In this document: piece by piece, positions 10,590 through 21,871 of the stretch
Position numbering within the stretch: the stretch's first letter is position 1
How the letters are laid out: the number at the start of each line of letters is the position of its first letter
From: Sphagnum compactum
Taxonomy: Eukaryota; Bryophyta; Sphagnopsida; Sphagnales
Direction of reading: 5' to 3'
Assembly: GCA_965153455.1 (NCBI GenBank)
Contig: OZ234500.1
Coordinates: 10,850,001 to 10,914,000, forward strand
DNA: 64,000 nucleotides
Notes under the pieces: generated by a model
Told to the model about the DNA's origin: nothing
The model's database searches: none
Seen by the model: only the letters and a program-made list of their open reading frames with translations
Position numbers and translations under genes: made by a program

Positions 10590-11800
10590 AAAGGTATTGT
10601 AGTTAAACTATTTTTTTTTCGGTAGCCTTATAAAACTCAACAATTAAATACCGTATGAAGACATTGCAAATGAACTTGATATCTTTACTCAAGGCACATC
10701 AATTGAATTGACGTAACTATTCTTGCAATACCTTCATTGAACTTTCTCACAATTATTAGGTTTCAAACAACTCATGCCATACCCTTCACACAACTTACAA
10801 CAAATATATATAAATTAATTAATCATCACATTGCCCTCATTAGGGTAATGCACACCCACTAGATGAATTATTGAAATGCAATATTGCTAAAACAAAAGGA
10901 AAATATCATATTGCACCTGATTTTTTTTCAATTTATTCTCAATAGACTAATGCATGAACACAACAAATTTACTATACTGCAATACCTTCAATCCTATTAA
11001 ACTAATTTCATCTCATAAAATTCAATAATGTAATACCCCAAGGACACATTGAAAATAACATGTCCAACCTAATGCCCATATGCATTATCTTCATCAAGGT
11101 AATGCAAATGTATTAGATCATTTTATTGTCTTGCAATACCCAAGTAGACCTAGTTGTAATTATTTTATCTCATTTATTTCATCCATGCAATACCTTGTGA
11201 ACACATTGACAATATATTATCCAACCCAATTCACACATGCATTACCCTCATCAAAGTAATGCAAATGCATTAAATTATTTTGTTGTTATGCAATTTTCAT
11301 GCCCAAGATAATATATTTCACCTCATTTGATTCACAAATGCAATTATTGGATTATTTTGGTCTTATGCAATATCCTCATGTTTAGGTTATATTTCATATC
11401 ATTAATTGAATAATGCAATACCCCATGAACACATTGACAATATCATATCCAATCATATTCACACATGCATTACCTTCATCAAGGTGATGTAATACCCCCA
11501 AGACAGAACACAAATATCATATCCAATCATATTCACATCTACATTACCCTCCTTGTGATAATGCATATCCTCTGATCATTTTGGTGTTTTGTAATACCCT
11601 TAGGCCATTTGAAATTATTTCATTTTATCTAATTCAAAAATGCAATACCCTGAAGACATATTGGAAATAACTTTTGTCGACCTTATATGCAATACCTTAA
11701 TATGGATGTTAATTAATGTTTAATTGTGGCCTCACATAATATTACGGTAAAAAAAATTACTTTAATTGCAATACCTTTATTTGGTTTACCCTATTCCTAT
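10590..11800 (+). repeat. Degenerate ~155-bp satellite with GCAATACC words
   Basis: Units begin with TGCAATACC or TGTAATACC at about 11028, 11186, 11414, 11489 and 11641. Several share GAACACATTGACAATAT, ATTCACACATGCATTACC and CATCAAGGTAATGCAAATGC in the same order. Spacing between complete neighbouring units is 152-158 bp. Weaker copies reach back to about 10590. Beyond the MITE at 11847-12211 the array resumes (TATGCAATACCATTATGGG at about 12260) and fades by about 12500. Confidence 0.7.
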
Positions 11801-11846
11801 TGGGATTATGTAATATTATCATGGGTGTATTAAGGTTCGATTTAAG

Positions 11847-12211
11847 GGCCACAGTGAACCAGCACCCACCAGTGCACCATCCACTGGATGCCCGTTATTA
11901 CTCAGTTGTGGATGAATTTCAATTGAGTTAATATTTGGTTTCACCTTGCTAACCAATTCTGTAGGAAATACATCTTTTATAGAGGTAGATAGGCAAGAAA
12001 ATAGGTAACTAGTTACTAGGTAAGAGCTGTTTTTACTACCTACCTATTACCAACATGCTTGTGGGTTGTTAGTAGGTAGGTAGAAAAAAAAAGCAACTAA
12101 GCTAACCACCATGGTTAGTTAGGAAACTGAAACCCAACAAAAATTGTTTCATGACCACTTACCATTCATCCTTCATAGTGGTGCACTAGTGGGTGCTAAT
12201 TCACTGTGGCC
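11847..12211. mobile_element. Complete Mutator-type MITE (365 bp)
   Basis: The left end GGCCACAGTGAACCAGCACC and the right end reading inward GGCCACAGTGAATTAGCACC are terminal inverted repeats of about 33 bp, continuing into CCACCAGTGCACC. Flanks CGATTTAAG (11838-11846) and CAATTTAGG (12212-12220) agree at 7 of 9 bases, fitting a worn 9-bp target duplication as made by Mutator-like transposases. The interior has no coding capacity and holds TAGGTAGGTAG motifs. It lies inside the GCAATACC satellite. Confidence 0.8.
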
Positions 12212-12499
12212 CAATTTAGGGGTTAAAGTATTACATGGACCAAAAAACAATCAAAGCTTATGCAATACCATTATGGGTGTATTAAATTTAAATATAGGGT
12301 TGATGGAATATGTTTTGTCATGTCCTGAAAGTATTGTATAACAAAAGTGTAAACGCAATACCTTCATCATGCATATATAAACTATTTCAAAGTTTCAATT
12401 ATGAAATAGGGGATTATTTTTACGATGAGAGTATTGCACAAAATCATGTTTTTAGTCTTTAATGAAATTTTCACAAACTATAATTTGCAATAATTTAAA

Positions 12500-13440
12500 C
12501 TATAATTGCAATACCCTCATATACTAATAATACGTCCAATCAATTTTTGTTTAATACAAGATGCACATATATTATATATGGATCTTAGTAACCTTATTTT
12601 TATACAAATAAAATTCAAACTTTTTACAAGTAGATATCTTTACATACATTCACTTCTAATGCCAATGGGCTATATCCATGGAGGCTAAACTAATCTACGA
12701 AAATGTGGCATGGAAAATTCATGGATGCGCTACACATGGTACAAAATGTGTATTAGTCCAAAAATGAAATGTCAAGTTAATTGCTTTCACCCTCACTCTC
12801 ATTAAAACTCTCACTAATAATTTTCAATGATAATCCATTTGCACTCTTATAATGTGCCATTACATTTTGTGCAAATTGAACATATTGTTAAGTGTATAGT
12901 TGCCAATTTGCCAAAATTATCTTCACCAAATCAGTTACGAAATTCTCCTTGGTGGTGCCTCGAATTCTAAACTGAACATACACACAAACCAATGAGTATA
13001 ATGTGGAAAACACATGTTTGAAACATAATGCAAATTTGAAGTGAAAATTGAATGTTATGGAACTTATCGACCATGAATCGTCTCCAATTCATGCTAATTC
13101 ACAAGTCATATGATCTCCTTTTCACGTTCCTTTTGGATGAATATTTTGTCCAATTTTGGCTATCCAAACATCTCTAAGGCCCTTTGCATAAGAGATCTTG
13201 CTAATTCAAATCACACCAACAAGATTCTCATCCTTCTTTAATTTGGTCATTACATGGGGAGGATAGATCCCACACCGAAGGCCTAGTAGAGTGAACAACT
13301 TGGAAGAAGCAACTCTTACCAATGTGGGCATTAATGTTGGTTTCATTTGTAGTCCATCATTTCACAAGTGATCCAACTCGCTTTTGGCATGGGTCTTCCT
13401 TTGAGCAATTGCCAACACACAAAGGAAGGGTTTACCTTTT
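12500..13440. other. Gene-free AT-rich stretch
   Basis: Between the end of the satellite and the A-rich block I see no gene, repeat array or transposon end. Confidence 0.5.
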
Positions 13441-14690
13441 CCCACACATGCACACACAAAATAGAAACAAAACGAACAATTAAAATTAAGAACCCCAAAA
13501 ACAATATTGAGAAAACTAAAAGAAGGGGGAAAATAACAGCAAGAAAAACAAAGATAGATAACATGTTCAAAAACTAAAAAAAACTAAAAATATATATATA
13601 AAACATCAAAAATAATATAAACCAAAAAAAAAACCAGAAAAATAGAAATTTTTAAACCTTGTTTTAAAAATACCATTTAGAATATCAAGAAAAAAAAAAC
13701 AAGAGAGAATTTTTTTTAAATACAGAAAATGAAAACCAGAAATAAACTAAGAAATATAAAACCAAATTTTAAAGAAGTACAGAAAGCAAAAAGTACGAAA
13801 AGGAGAAAAAATTCAGAAAAAACCTAGGAAAACAAAAAAAATTAAACTCCAAAAAAAATAATATTAAGAAAACCAACAAAAAAGAAAGAAACAAGATAGA
13901 ATTTTTTTTTTAAAATTACAGAAAATGAAATGAGAAATAAAACAAGAAATATAAAACCAAGATTTTTTTAAAATTACAGAAATAAATAAATAAATGAATA
14001 AATAAATTTTTAAAAATAAGGTGAAAAAATCCAAGTAAAAACAAAGAAAACAGAAACTTTAAAACCCAAAAAAAGCCAGTATTAAGAAAACCAAAAAAAA
14101 CCAAAAAAAAAAAAAAGCAAACAAACAAACAAGATAGAAATTCAATTTTTACATTGTACAGAAATTATTTAAAAGAAATATAAAACCATAATTTTAAAAA
14201 TTACTGAAAATAAATTATAGAAAACAGGGGAAAAAAGAAAAAAATTCAAAATTTTTGAAATGCCAGAAGAAAAAAAGTATTAAGAAAAACCAGCAAAAAA
14301 GCAGGGAAAATAACTGAAAGCAAAAGAGAAAATAAATAAATAAAAGCAAAAAAAAATTTAAAGGAAATTAGAATATCCTAGTAAAGGTCGCAAACCTTCA
14401 GTACATTCCCGAGCTCACGACGATGGCAACAAACCTTTACTACCAGTGTTTGGTTTGCAAGGTCCGGACTGCAAGAGACTCACCCCTTTCAGTTGCTCCT
14501 CATGTTACTCTTCCTCTTCATCTCTTTCCTCCCCTTTTTTTTTTCTTGATCATGTCCTCCTCTTCCACAACTCCACACACACAAAGACAAAAGAAAGAAA
14601 GAAAGAACAAAGAGACCACAAAAACTTCAAATAAAAACACAAAACAAAAAATAAAAAGAAAAAACAAGAAATTTTAACTTCTTGGTGTTT
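13440..14690 (+). repeat. A-rich degenerate tandem repeat block
   Basis: About 1.2 kb very rich in A on the + strand. Units contain AACAAGATAGAATTTTTT, then TACAGAAAATGA, then GAAATATAAAACCA, recurring near 13700, 13890 and 14129. The spacing is irregular, about 190-240 bp. Lysine-rich and phenylalanine-rich open frames here are compositional. A less biased interruption lies at about 14385-14570. Confidence 0.6.
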
Positions 14691-17600
14691 TGATCTTTGC
14701 CATAAAGGGGTAGAGCCATTGTGGCATAAGCAACTTTCTTTTTGACATTTATGTGATAAATTTTACATTTTCTTCTCACTTAATGTATATTAAGTTGTTT
14801 GATTGTAATGGGTTTTCATGTTGTGCAATCTTAAACCTTAACTAACCCTTAGACTCCTTTTTGTTTCAAAGTCAAGGTAAGATGATCCTCGAAAAGAAAA
14901 GCAAAATGAGCACTTCAAGAAAAATACGCAGAAAAACTTCCTATGCTTTTTGATGTTCTTTCTCTGTACCTTATTAAAAAAAAGTCATAATTTATCAGTA
15001 AAATCACAATTAATTGCAAACTCTGCATTAATTTTAGAAACAAAACCTCCTAATACCCATCCTTCAACCAAGAAGTCAGAAGGTCAGTAAAACTCACAAC
15101 TGAAAAAAGCTTAAGACTAGCCTATAATATAAAAGCCTTAATCTTTCCATAATTAACGGCTTTTTTACTTAATCTTCCATCTGATTAACATCTTTTAGAA
15201 GTCACCAAAAAGATTCTACTAATTTCTTAACAGAAAACTAAAAACACAAAAAATGCCATAGTTAGGGGGTGTTTGGTGTAGGGGGCTCAGTGTTTGGTGA
15301 TGGGTGAACTAAAACAGATTCAGATTTCAAGCTTTAAATCTTTTGTCATTGCATTTTTGCCTTTGGAATACAAAGAAGTTTTGTACAGCCCTGATTGCCG
15401 CACCCATGTGAGGACTAAAATGAGGAAGATTCAGGGCTGGAACTAGAGAGGTGTTTAGAGCTTTTCTTTTTTTTAAAATTGAAGCAAACTATCACTCATC
15501 CTCTTCCTGTGAGTTCTCTGCATTGCTCCTTTTTACTTCTGACCCTCAAAGAACATTTGAAGACCTTCTGTTTGCACATTCCCTGACACAAAAATAGCTC
15601 AATTTGGTTAAAGAATGAGTAAAATATTGGAAAGTGTTTGATGATAAGTATGGGTTTGGTGATGGGCAATTCTACCCTAAAAACGTAGTTTCCGTAAATA
15701 CCTGGCATGAATTCCCCAAGTGTATTTGGGAGGGCACATTACCAAGCCTAATAACTCCTCTGGCTGAGAGGAGGCACTTTCCATTTTGGGGGTGAGCATT
15801 TTTGTTTTTGTAATGCTCATGTTAATTTATCATAGACTAGGTAACCAGTGGGTGGGCACTGGTCCTCTTTTCATCCATGCATGATGTTTTCATCCACGAA
15901 GGAAAGGATGCTCTTCCAAAACTGGTACACTGGAAGTTCTCCTGTTTGCTCTTTTGGAAGTGTAGGGGCCATGAGTGGCCGTGGACCATGGTATGTTAGG
16001 TATGGAGCCTAAATCCCCCTGAATTTGTTTCCTAATGGCTATTGCTACTTTCAAGGACTTATTGAATATTTGAATAATTTTATCATTAAAATCAATAAAA
16101 TCAAATCTCATGAACATAATCCTAGATTCACATATCAATGTTTGATTGGTATTTCATTTTTGTTGAAACCTATATATAATGATTAAATTGGTATACAAAA
16201 TTTTTGATACCATTCCAAGAGTGGTTTAGGAAAAAGCATTATTAGATATCATTCTTTTGAATTTTTTCTTTGTGAAAATTCTAAAACGTGGTAAAATATT
16301 TTCCAAAAAAATGAAATAAATGCAAAAACATTTTTTGCAAAGAAATTTTGTGAAAGTTGGATTATCATTAAAAAAAAACACATTACCCTCCATGGTCCTA
16401 TTTTCTTCTAGATTATCAAACTTTGAAAAATGAGTTGTTCATTAATCTTCATGGTAGAATACGGAGGGAATGAGAAGTGAGAAAAAAAAATCACAAAGAG
16501 GGAGTGCCAAGTGAAAAAAAAAAAACCAAATTACAACTTCATTAAACCCTATATTTATATCTAAGATCTACCAAAAGGCAAAAACACTCTATGAACCTTT
16601 AGTCGAATGCACCCTAACCTTGAGTTTTCTTTGATTGGGTCTAAGGCTAGGTTTTCCCACACCTAGATCTATCAAGGCAAGTCTTGTGACAAGTCTTCCC
16701 CATCAAAACCGGTTGAACGAATTATCTTGATTTGAGACTCAAACCCAACATCAACCAACATTGGTTCACATTTAGACCAACATCACAAATCACACTAGTC
16801 TTCATGAAAATGATTTGAAACTTAATTTAAAGAAGGTGTATCAAATATCATTTTAAACATTAGGGGAGTTGAAATATATTGTCAATTACTTTGGAGAATC
16901 ATGGTTGAGGTTAATCCAATTTTTCTACCTTCAATTTTGAATTTTATTGATAATTTAAAAAATAGAAAAACCCCTAAATCTAGATTTTTGTATTTAAAAA
17001 AATAACCATTGGTTCCAAATTTTTGAAAAACCAATTAGGTTTCCAAAACAAATAAAAAATTCACCACAATCCAAGGTAGGTTTTTAAAGTGGTTTTTTGA
17101 TTTTTTGAAATCCATTGGTTAAGGCTCCATATACTTATCCCTTACCCATTGGTTTTTCCTTTGAAAAAGAAATCATTATTCCAAACTAGTTTGATTCTAC
17201 TTAGGTTTCCATTAAGGTTTTTTTATGATCAACTTTGTGATATTAAAAAATTGGCCTTTTTTCACAAATTAAAAAATTGGTTGAATTCAATGAAAAAATC
17301 CCAATTTTTTGGGTCCACCTAATTTCAACGTGGGGTTTTAAAGGTAAAACTTATCCGGGGAAAATAATAATAATAATAATAATAATAATTCCCATGCACT
17401 TCTCACAATTATGAACTCACACTAATCATTTTCAAATCAAAAGGAGAGTTGAAACCAATGCATTTTGAGCCAAAAAAAAAAAAAAAAAAACAAAGAATCT
17501 GAAAAGTGTAGCTAAAATTGGAGAAGTGCAGCCTAATGAGCATTAGTAATCTGTATTATGATAAGTATCACCATAAATGCATCAGCCAAGTGTATGTAAC

Positions 17601-19980
17601 ATTTACACCATATTATGTCAACTTTTAGCTTAAGGTACTACATACATTACATTGTAGGAACATGGAGTACCTTACTACTTCAATTTCAGTACAAACCCCT
17701 TAATAGGGGAACCTAGAAATCATGACCATGATGATCAATTGAATAACATGGGATGCTTGTCATAAGTTTGATGATTTTACCACACTTTGGAATCAATAGG
17801 GGTTCAAAAATTATTGATGTCCCTAAAAACATAAACTACTAATTGCAACAAAAGTCCTATTTGCAATATTAATTTTTGCCTCTACCAAAGTATGTGTGTG
17901 TCATATTTTTCAATTTCATTATCACTCCACTCATCATGATAAATAAATATATCCTTCTTCCATTTTGTCATTACAATCTCCAAATTGACTAGTTTTGAAC
18001 TAGTTTTTACATATATAAATCCATGTCTCCAATTTTGGAACTCAAATTATTATTTCCCCACCAATCAAAGAGGCCATTTTCACTCACCTTAATTGTGCTT
18101 GTACCAAAGTTTGAACTTTCCAATTGCTTTACAATTGATGTTTTATTTAATTGAGAGATCTCATAAGTGGGAAACAAAAATATATTCTAAATAATCATAT
18201 ATGTGAAATGATTGAATTTTCAAATGTATAAACTTATTTTTGATAATTTAGTATATCAATATTGCAATGTGATTATCCCATCAAGTATGTTGAATCACAT
18301 TTTCCACAAAATTATTATGTATTGATACTATGGAATTATGATTACTTGATTATGTGATTTTTGGATTGAAATTGAAATTTTATTATTTCATCTTATTATT
18401 TAAAACTCCTCTTATTGTGTTTGCCCTCGTGATTGAAATTTTGCCTCAAAAACCCATCTATTCTTTTATGTATTCCTTTCAAACAAATCATTTTTTGCAT
18501 GTTCAATGCACACATGGGTTTGTTTAATAATGCCTATTTTTAAAAATAAATTTCACTATTAATTCATCCATTTTTCATTTCCTCATTGTTAAAAAATAAA
18601 GACCCTATATATGTATATTCAGATATGAAATCGCATACCTTCTAGGATACAAAGGAAATTAAGCTATGATAACTATAAGAGATAACCACTCATATGTTAA
18701 AGTTCTATTTGTGACCCAATAGTTCAAATAAAAATTTGTTTTAAAGTTCCAATCAAAATTCCTCACAAGATTTATCAAAAAAAAATTAAATTCTATACAA
18801 CCCTCTTGTGAAAATTTTCTAAAGAAGGGATATTATATATATATATATATATACACTTGATAGGTAAAAAAATTGTGTTCAAAGTCTCTCTTATTCATGT
18901 CATGTTTGTAGTTTTTCTGAGCAAAAAAATTGGGAATTTTTTAAAATTGTAAACTCAACTAAATGTTCTATATTTCATGAAATATTCACCAAATTTTGAT
19001 AACACAAATTGAGGGGGGAAAAAAATTATCTTTTACATTTGTAGGAGTAAAGTCTTTTCAACTGGTGGTAATTTTATTTTATTTTATTTTTCATTTCATT
19101 TTTCTGTATTGAATATAGCCTTTATTCCATGAGACAAACTATTCTTGAATAAAAATTTGACAACACAAATTTAGTAGAAGAAAGTGAAAAAATAAAAATG
19201 TTTCGAGGAATTTCTTCCTTTTCTTCTTAGTTAGTGCCCAAATAATTTACAAAAGTTAGTACAAAATAATTGAAAAAAAGAAGGGAAAAAAAAGGGGGCT
19301 ATATTATTGGCACTTTTCTTAAGGCCGTTTGCCAGTTTAAGTAATTTAAAATGAAAAAAAAAAAAACCAGAATAAAACTTCCCCCATCAATTTGGTTGGT
19401 AAAAACGCCATTAATTGTCAAATCCAACGGTCGGATCGATGTTAATAAGAGCCCCAGCGGGAAATGACACAAGTTGACTCCGCAGTAAATCCACGACCAC
19501 AGTCCCCTTAAAAATTCGAATGGTCAAAAGTCATTTTTTACCCCCACCCCTACCCGATTTTATTTCTAAATAATATTAAAGAAATTTTAAAAGAAATTAA
19601 AAAGGGACAAAAATAGAAATTCTTAGAAGTTTTTCCTAGTTAGGTAATTTACCAGTATAGCCGTATTTACTAATTTAATGAAAGAAAAAAAAATCATTAA
19701 ACTTACTTTTAATGAAAATATCAAAAGTCCTTTTTAATTAGGCATTTGACGATATTTGTTTTTAGAAATTATTGAAAGAAAGAACCCAAAAATTATTTTT
19801 TTGATTCTCACTAGTCTTCATTTAAAAAAAGGTAAATAACATGAGTTGTCTTAGTTATAGGTAATTTACAAAAAAAATTCGTTTAAAAAACTGACCGAAT
19901 GAAAAAAAACCAAAATCCAAAAACCTATTAAATTAAAAAATTAATATCGTTTTAATTGGCAAAAAACATGAAGACGAGGA
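14691..19980. other. Gene-free AT-rich spacer upstream of the MOS1-like gene
   Basis: No convincing gene in about 5.3 kb. It contains a simple AAT repeat near 17365-17389, a poly-A run near 17475 and a TA repeat near 18831-18853. A less AT-rich patch near 19420-19510 could be regulatory, but I cannot tie it to a gene. Confidence 0.55.
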
Positions 19981-20035
19981 ATACTTGTTTATTTATTTAT
20001 TACAGTGTCTAAAAGCTCCGGGCAGGCATGAAAAA

Positions 20036-20108
20036 ATGTTTCAGCTGACTGCCCAAATAGTGTATCTTTAGTCTCCCTCAGGTCGCAGGTTCGATTCTGT
20101 TCAAGTTT
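20036..20108 (+). mobile_element. tRNA-like / SINE-like head upstream of the MOS1-like gene
   Basis: GCAGGTTCGATTCTG contains a near-perfect pol III B box (20088-20098). About 35 bp before it TTCAGCTGACTGCC could be a worn A box. No full cloverleaf can be drawn by eye because the acceptor stem does not close, so a decayed tRNA gene or SINE head is more likely than a working tRNA. Confidence 0.35.
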
Positions 20109-20149
20109 TGCTCTTTTCTTGTTCGTTCTCGTTTTCCCTTCTTCTCCGT

Positions 20150-20206
20150 CGTCTCTCTTGTTCTCTCTCTTTCTCTTTCTCTTTCTCTCTCTCTCTCTCT
20201 CTCTCC
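20150..20206 (+). promoter_or_regulatory. CT-rich tract in the promoter/leader of the MOS1-like gene
   Basis: A run of TCTCTTTCTC and pure CT dinucleotides precedes a GC-richer stretch (20220-20700) upstream of the gene. Such pyrimidine (Y-patch) tracts are common at plant transcription starts. The exact start site cannot be read from sequence. Confidence 0.45.
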
Positions 20207-21871
20207 ATTGCCCTTTTTCTTCGCAGCGGATTTGATCGTTGCGGTTGCCGTGGTTGGAAGAAACAATCCGCGCGTGCGTGCATGCGTGCGTGCGTTTTGT
20301 GCGCGCGTGAAGAAATCGTCGGCGTTGTTGGAGAAAGCAGTTGACAAACAAAGCGAGCGGGCCGTAACCGACCTCCGCTAAAACTGCCACTTAATGCAGT
20401 TAGCCGTGTTGTGCGGTGAGTGACTTCTCTTTGTTGCGAGTACGAGGGTCTCTCCTCTCAGGGATTGAAAGCAAGAGTGTTGTGGCTTGCGGTGCGCGTT
20501 GAGAGAGAGTAATACCTATGCACAGAGAATCGGCATGGCCGTGTTCTAGGAATACTCTCCGTAGTTCTTTTTGGGGGGAAAACAAATTTGGTGCTAGCGA
20601 TTTTTGAGGGTTACAAGGGTTCGATAGTTGAGGGTTTTGTGATTGTGAAGAGGTCTGGAGGAGGAGGAAGAGGAGTCCCCCGGAGGGTAAGAAGTTTGTT
20701 TGCGGTTTCTGCAAATTCCGATGCTGTCTTTTGTTGGTTTTGAGGTTTGGATCTGTTATTCGGCAAAAGCAAACGAAACAATAAAACAAACAAACTGACG
20801 ACGTTTTCCTTTTTCCTTCCGGCCTCTTTACTTTGCTGCTTTGTGTGGCTCCCTCCTTCTTTTGGTTTGCTGGTACCTCGTCTGGTTCCTTTGTGCGACT
20901 CGTTGTTTGTGAGGGGGGATGACTTTTAGGCTTCCGCCTTTAGTGCACGAAACTCTTGTTTTCTAGGGCAAGTTCTTGCCTACAGGCTGTATTTTTATTT
21001 TATTTTTGCAAGTGTTGTGGAGAGAGGTAAAACTCCACCTGGGGTTTCTTCACTCATATGAAAGCAGACAGGTCTGTCTGTTGAAACCTTTGTCTTCGAT
21101 ATTTGTTATACATCATCTGTTCCTCCATGCCCTCTTTTCTGTTGCCTAAAGCAGTTCTTCCACTTTGACATGAATGAAGCTGTACTGACTTCTTCTCATG
21201 ATTTCTATGTGTTCTACTTGATGGTGGTTGTCATTCTGGACCCCCTCTTCATTCATGCACGAGATGTTGTATCTTTTTTGAAGTGACTGTTCACTGCACT
21301 TTCTCCTGTAGCTGCCTTCATGATCTGTATGTTGTTTTCTATTATAGAGTCCAGTTCATTTGTGCATATTTAATCCTGTGGGATTAGGGCTGCTCTGATT
21401 GTGGTTTTTCCATCCTGTTAAAAAAAAAATTCTTTTTTTGCCTTTTTTCCCCCTTCATTCCATTTGGCTCAACTGGGAATACTTGAGATCCATTTGTTAA
21501 AAATTTGTCTCAAAGTCAGTCACTAGGCATTTTGTGTTCCACATGATCTGGTTTCCAGCAAAAGCATGTGCAAGCAACAACCTTTTTTCAAGGCGGGTGA
21601 TAGGAAGTTATATGTGCTGCTTCAAATCTTCTGTGCAGATGCCATCAGTCTCTGACTCTCTTGTCTTGCCAGTCTATGAGCCCATGGACACGGGCACGAG
21701 AAATTGTTTTGCAAAGAGGCAACAAAGTTAGGGTTTGTGCTTGTGCAAGGGTTTCTGAGAGAACCTGATTTGAACTGGAAAGCAAACAATGCTGTTTTGC
21801 AGGGTGCTTTTTACTCCAAGTATTTGGATTTCAGAGTCCACTTGTTGCTGTTGGCAGGAAAACCTTGAACC
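20207..21871 (+). other. Probable 5' UTR with a leader intron (MOS1-like gene)
   Basis: GC content rises sharply at about 20220-20900. A donor-like GGAG|GTAAGAAG lies at 20687 and an acceptor-like TGTTGGCAG ends at 21857, just before the ATG at 21872, so a leader intron of about 1.17 kb is possible. No alternative protein start in frame fits: a TGA lies two codons upstream of the ATG. Transcript data would be needed to fix the ends. Confidence 0.45.

Noticed and set aside
13368-14128. Lysine-rich and phenylalanine-rich open frames
   Set aside because: Caused by the strand-biased A-rich block.
15280-15720. Possible transposon start GGGGGTGTTTGGTGTAGGGG
   Set aside because: No matching inverted end or target duplication could be found.
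19989-20390. 133-codon minus-strand open frame rich in Arg/Glu/Lys upstream of the MOS1-like gene
   Set aside because: It is the complement of the CT-rich leader tract; its composition follows directly from the repeat.
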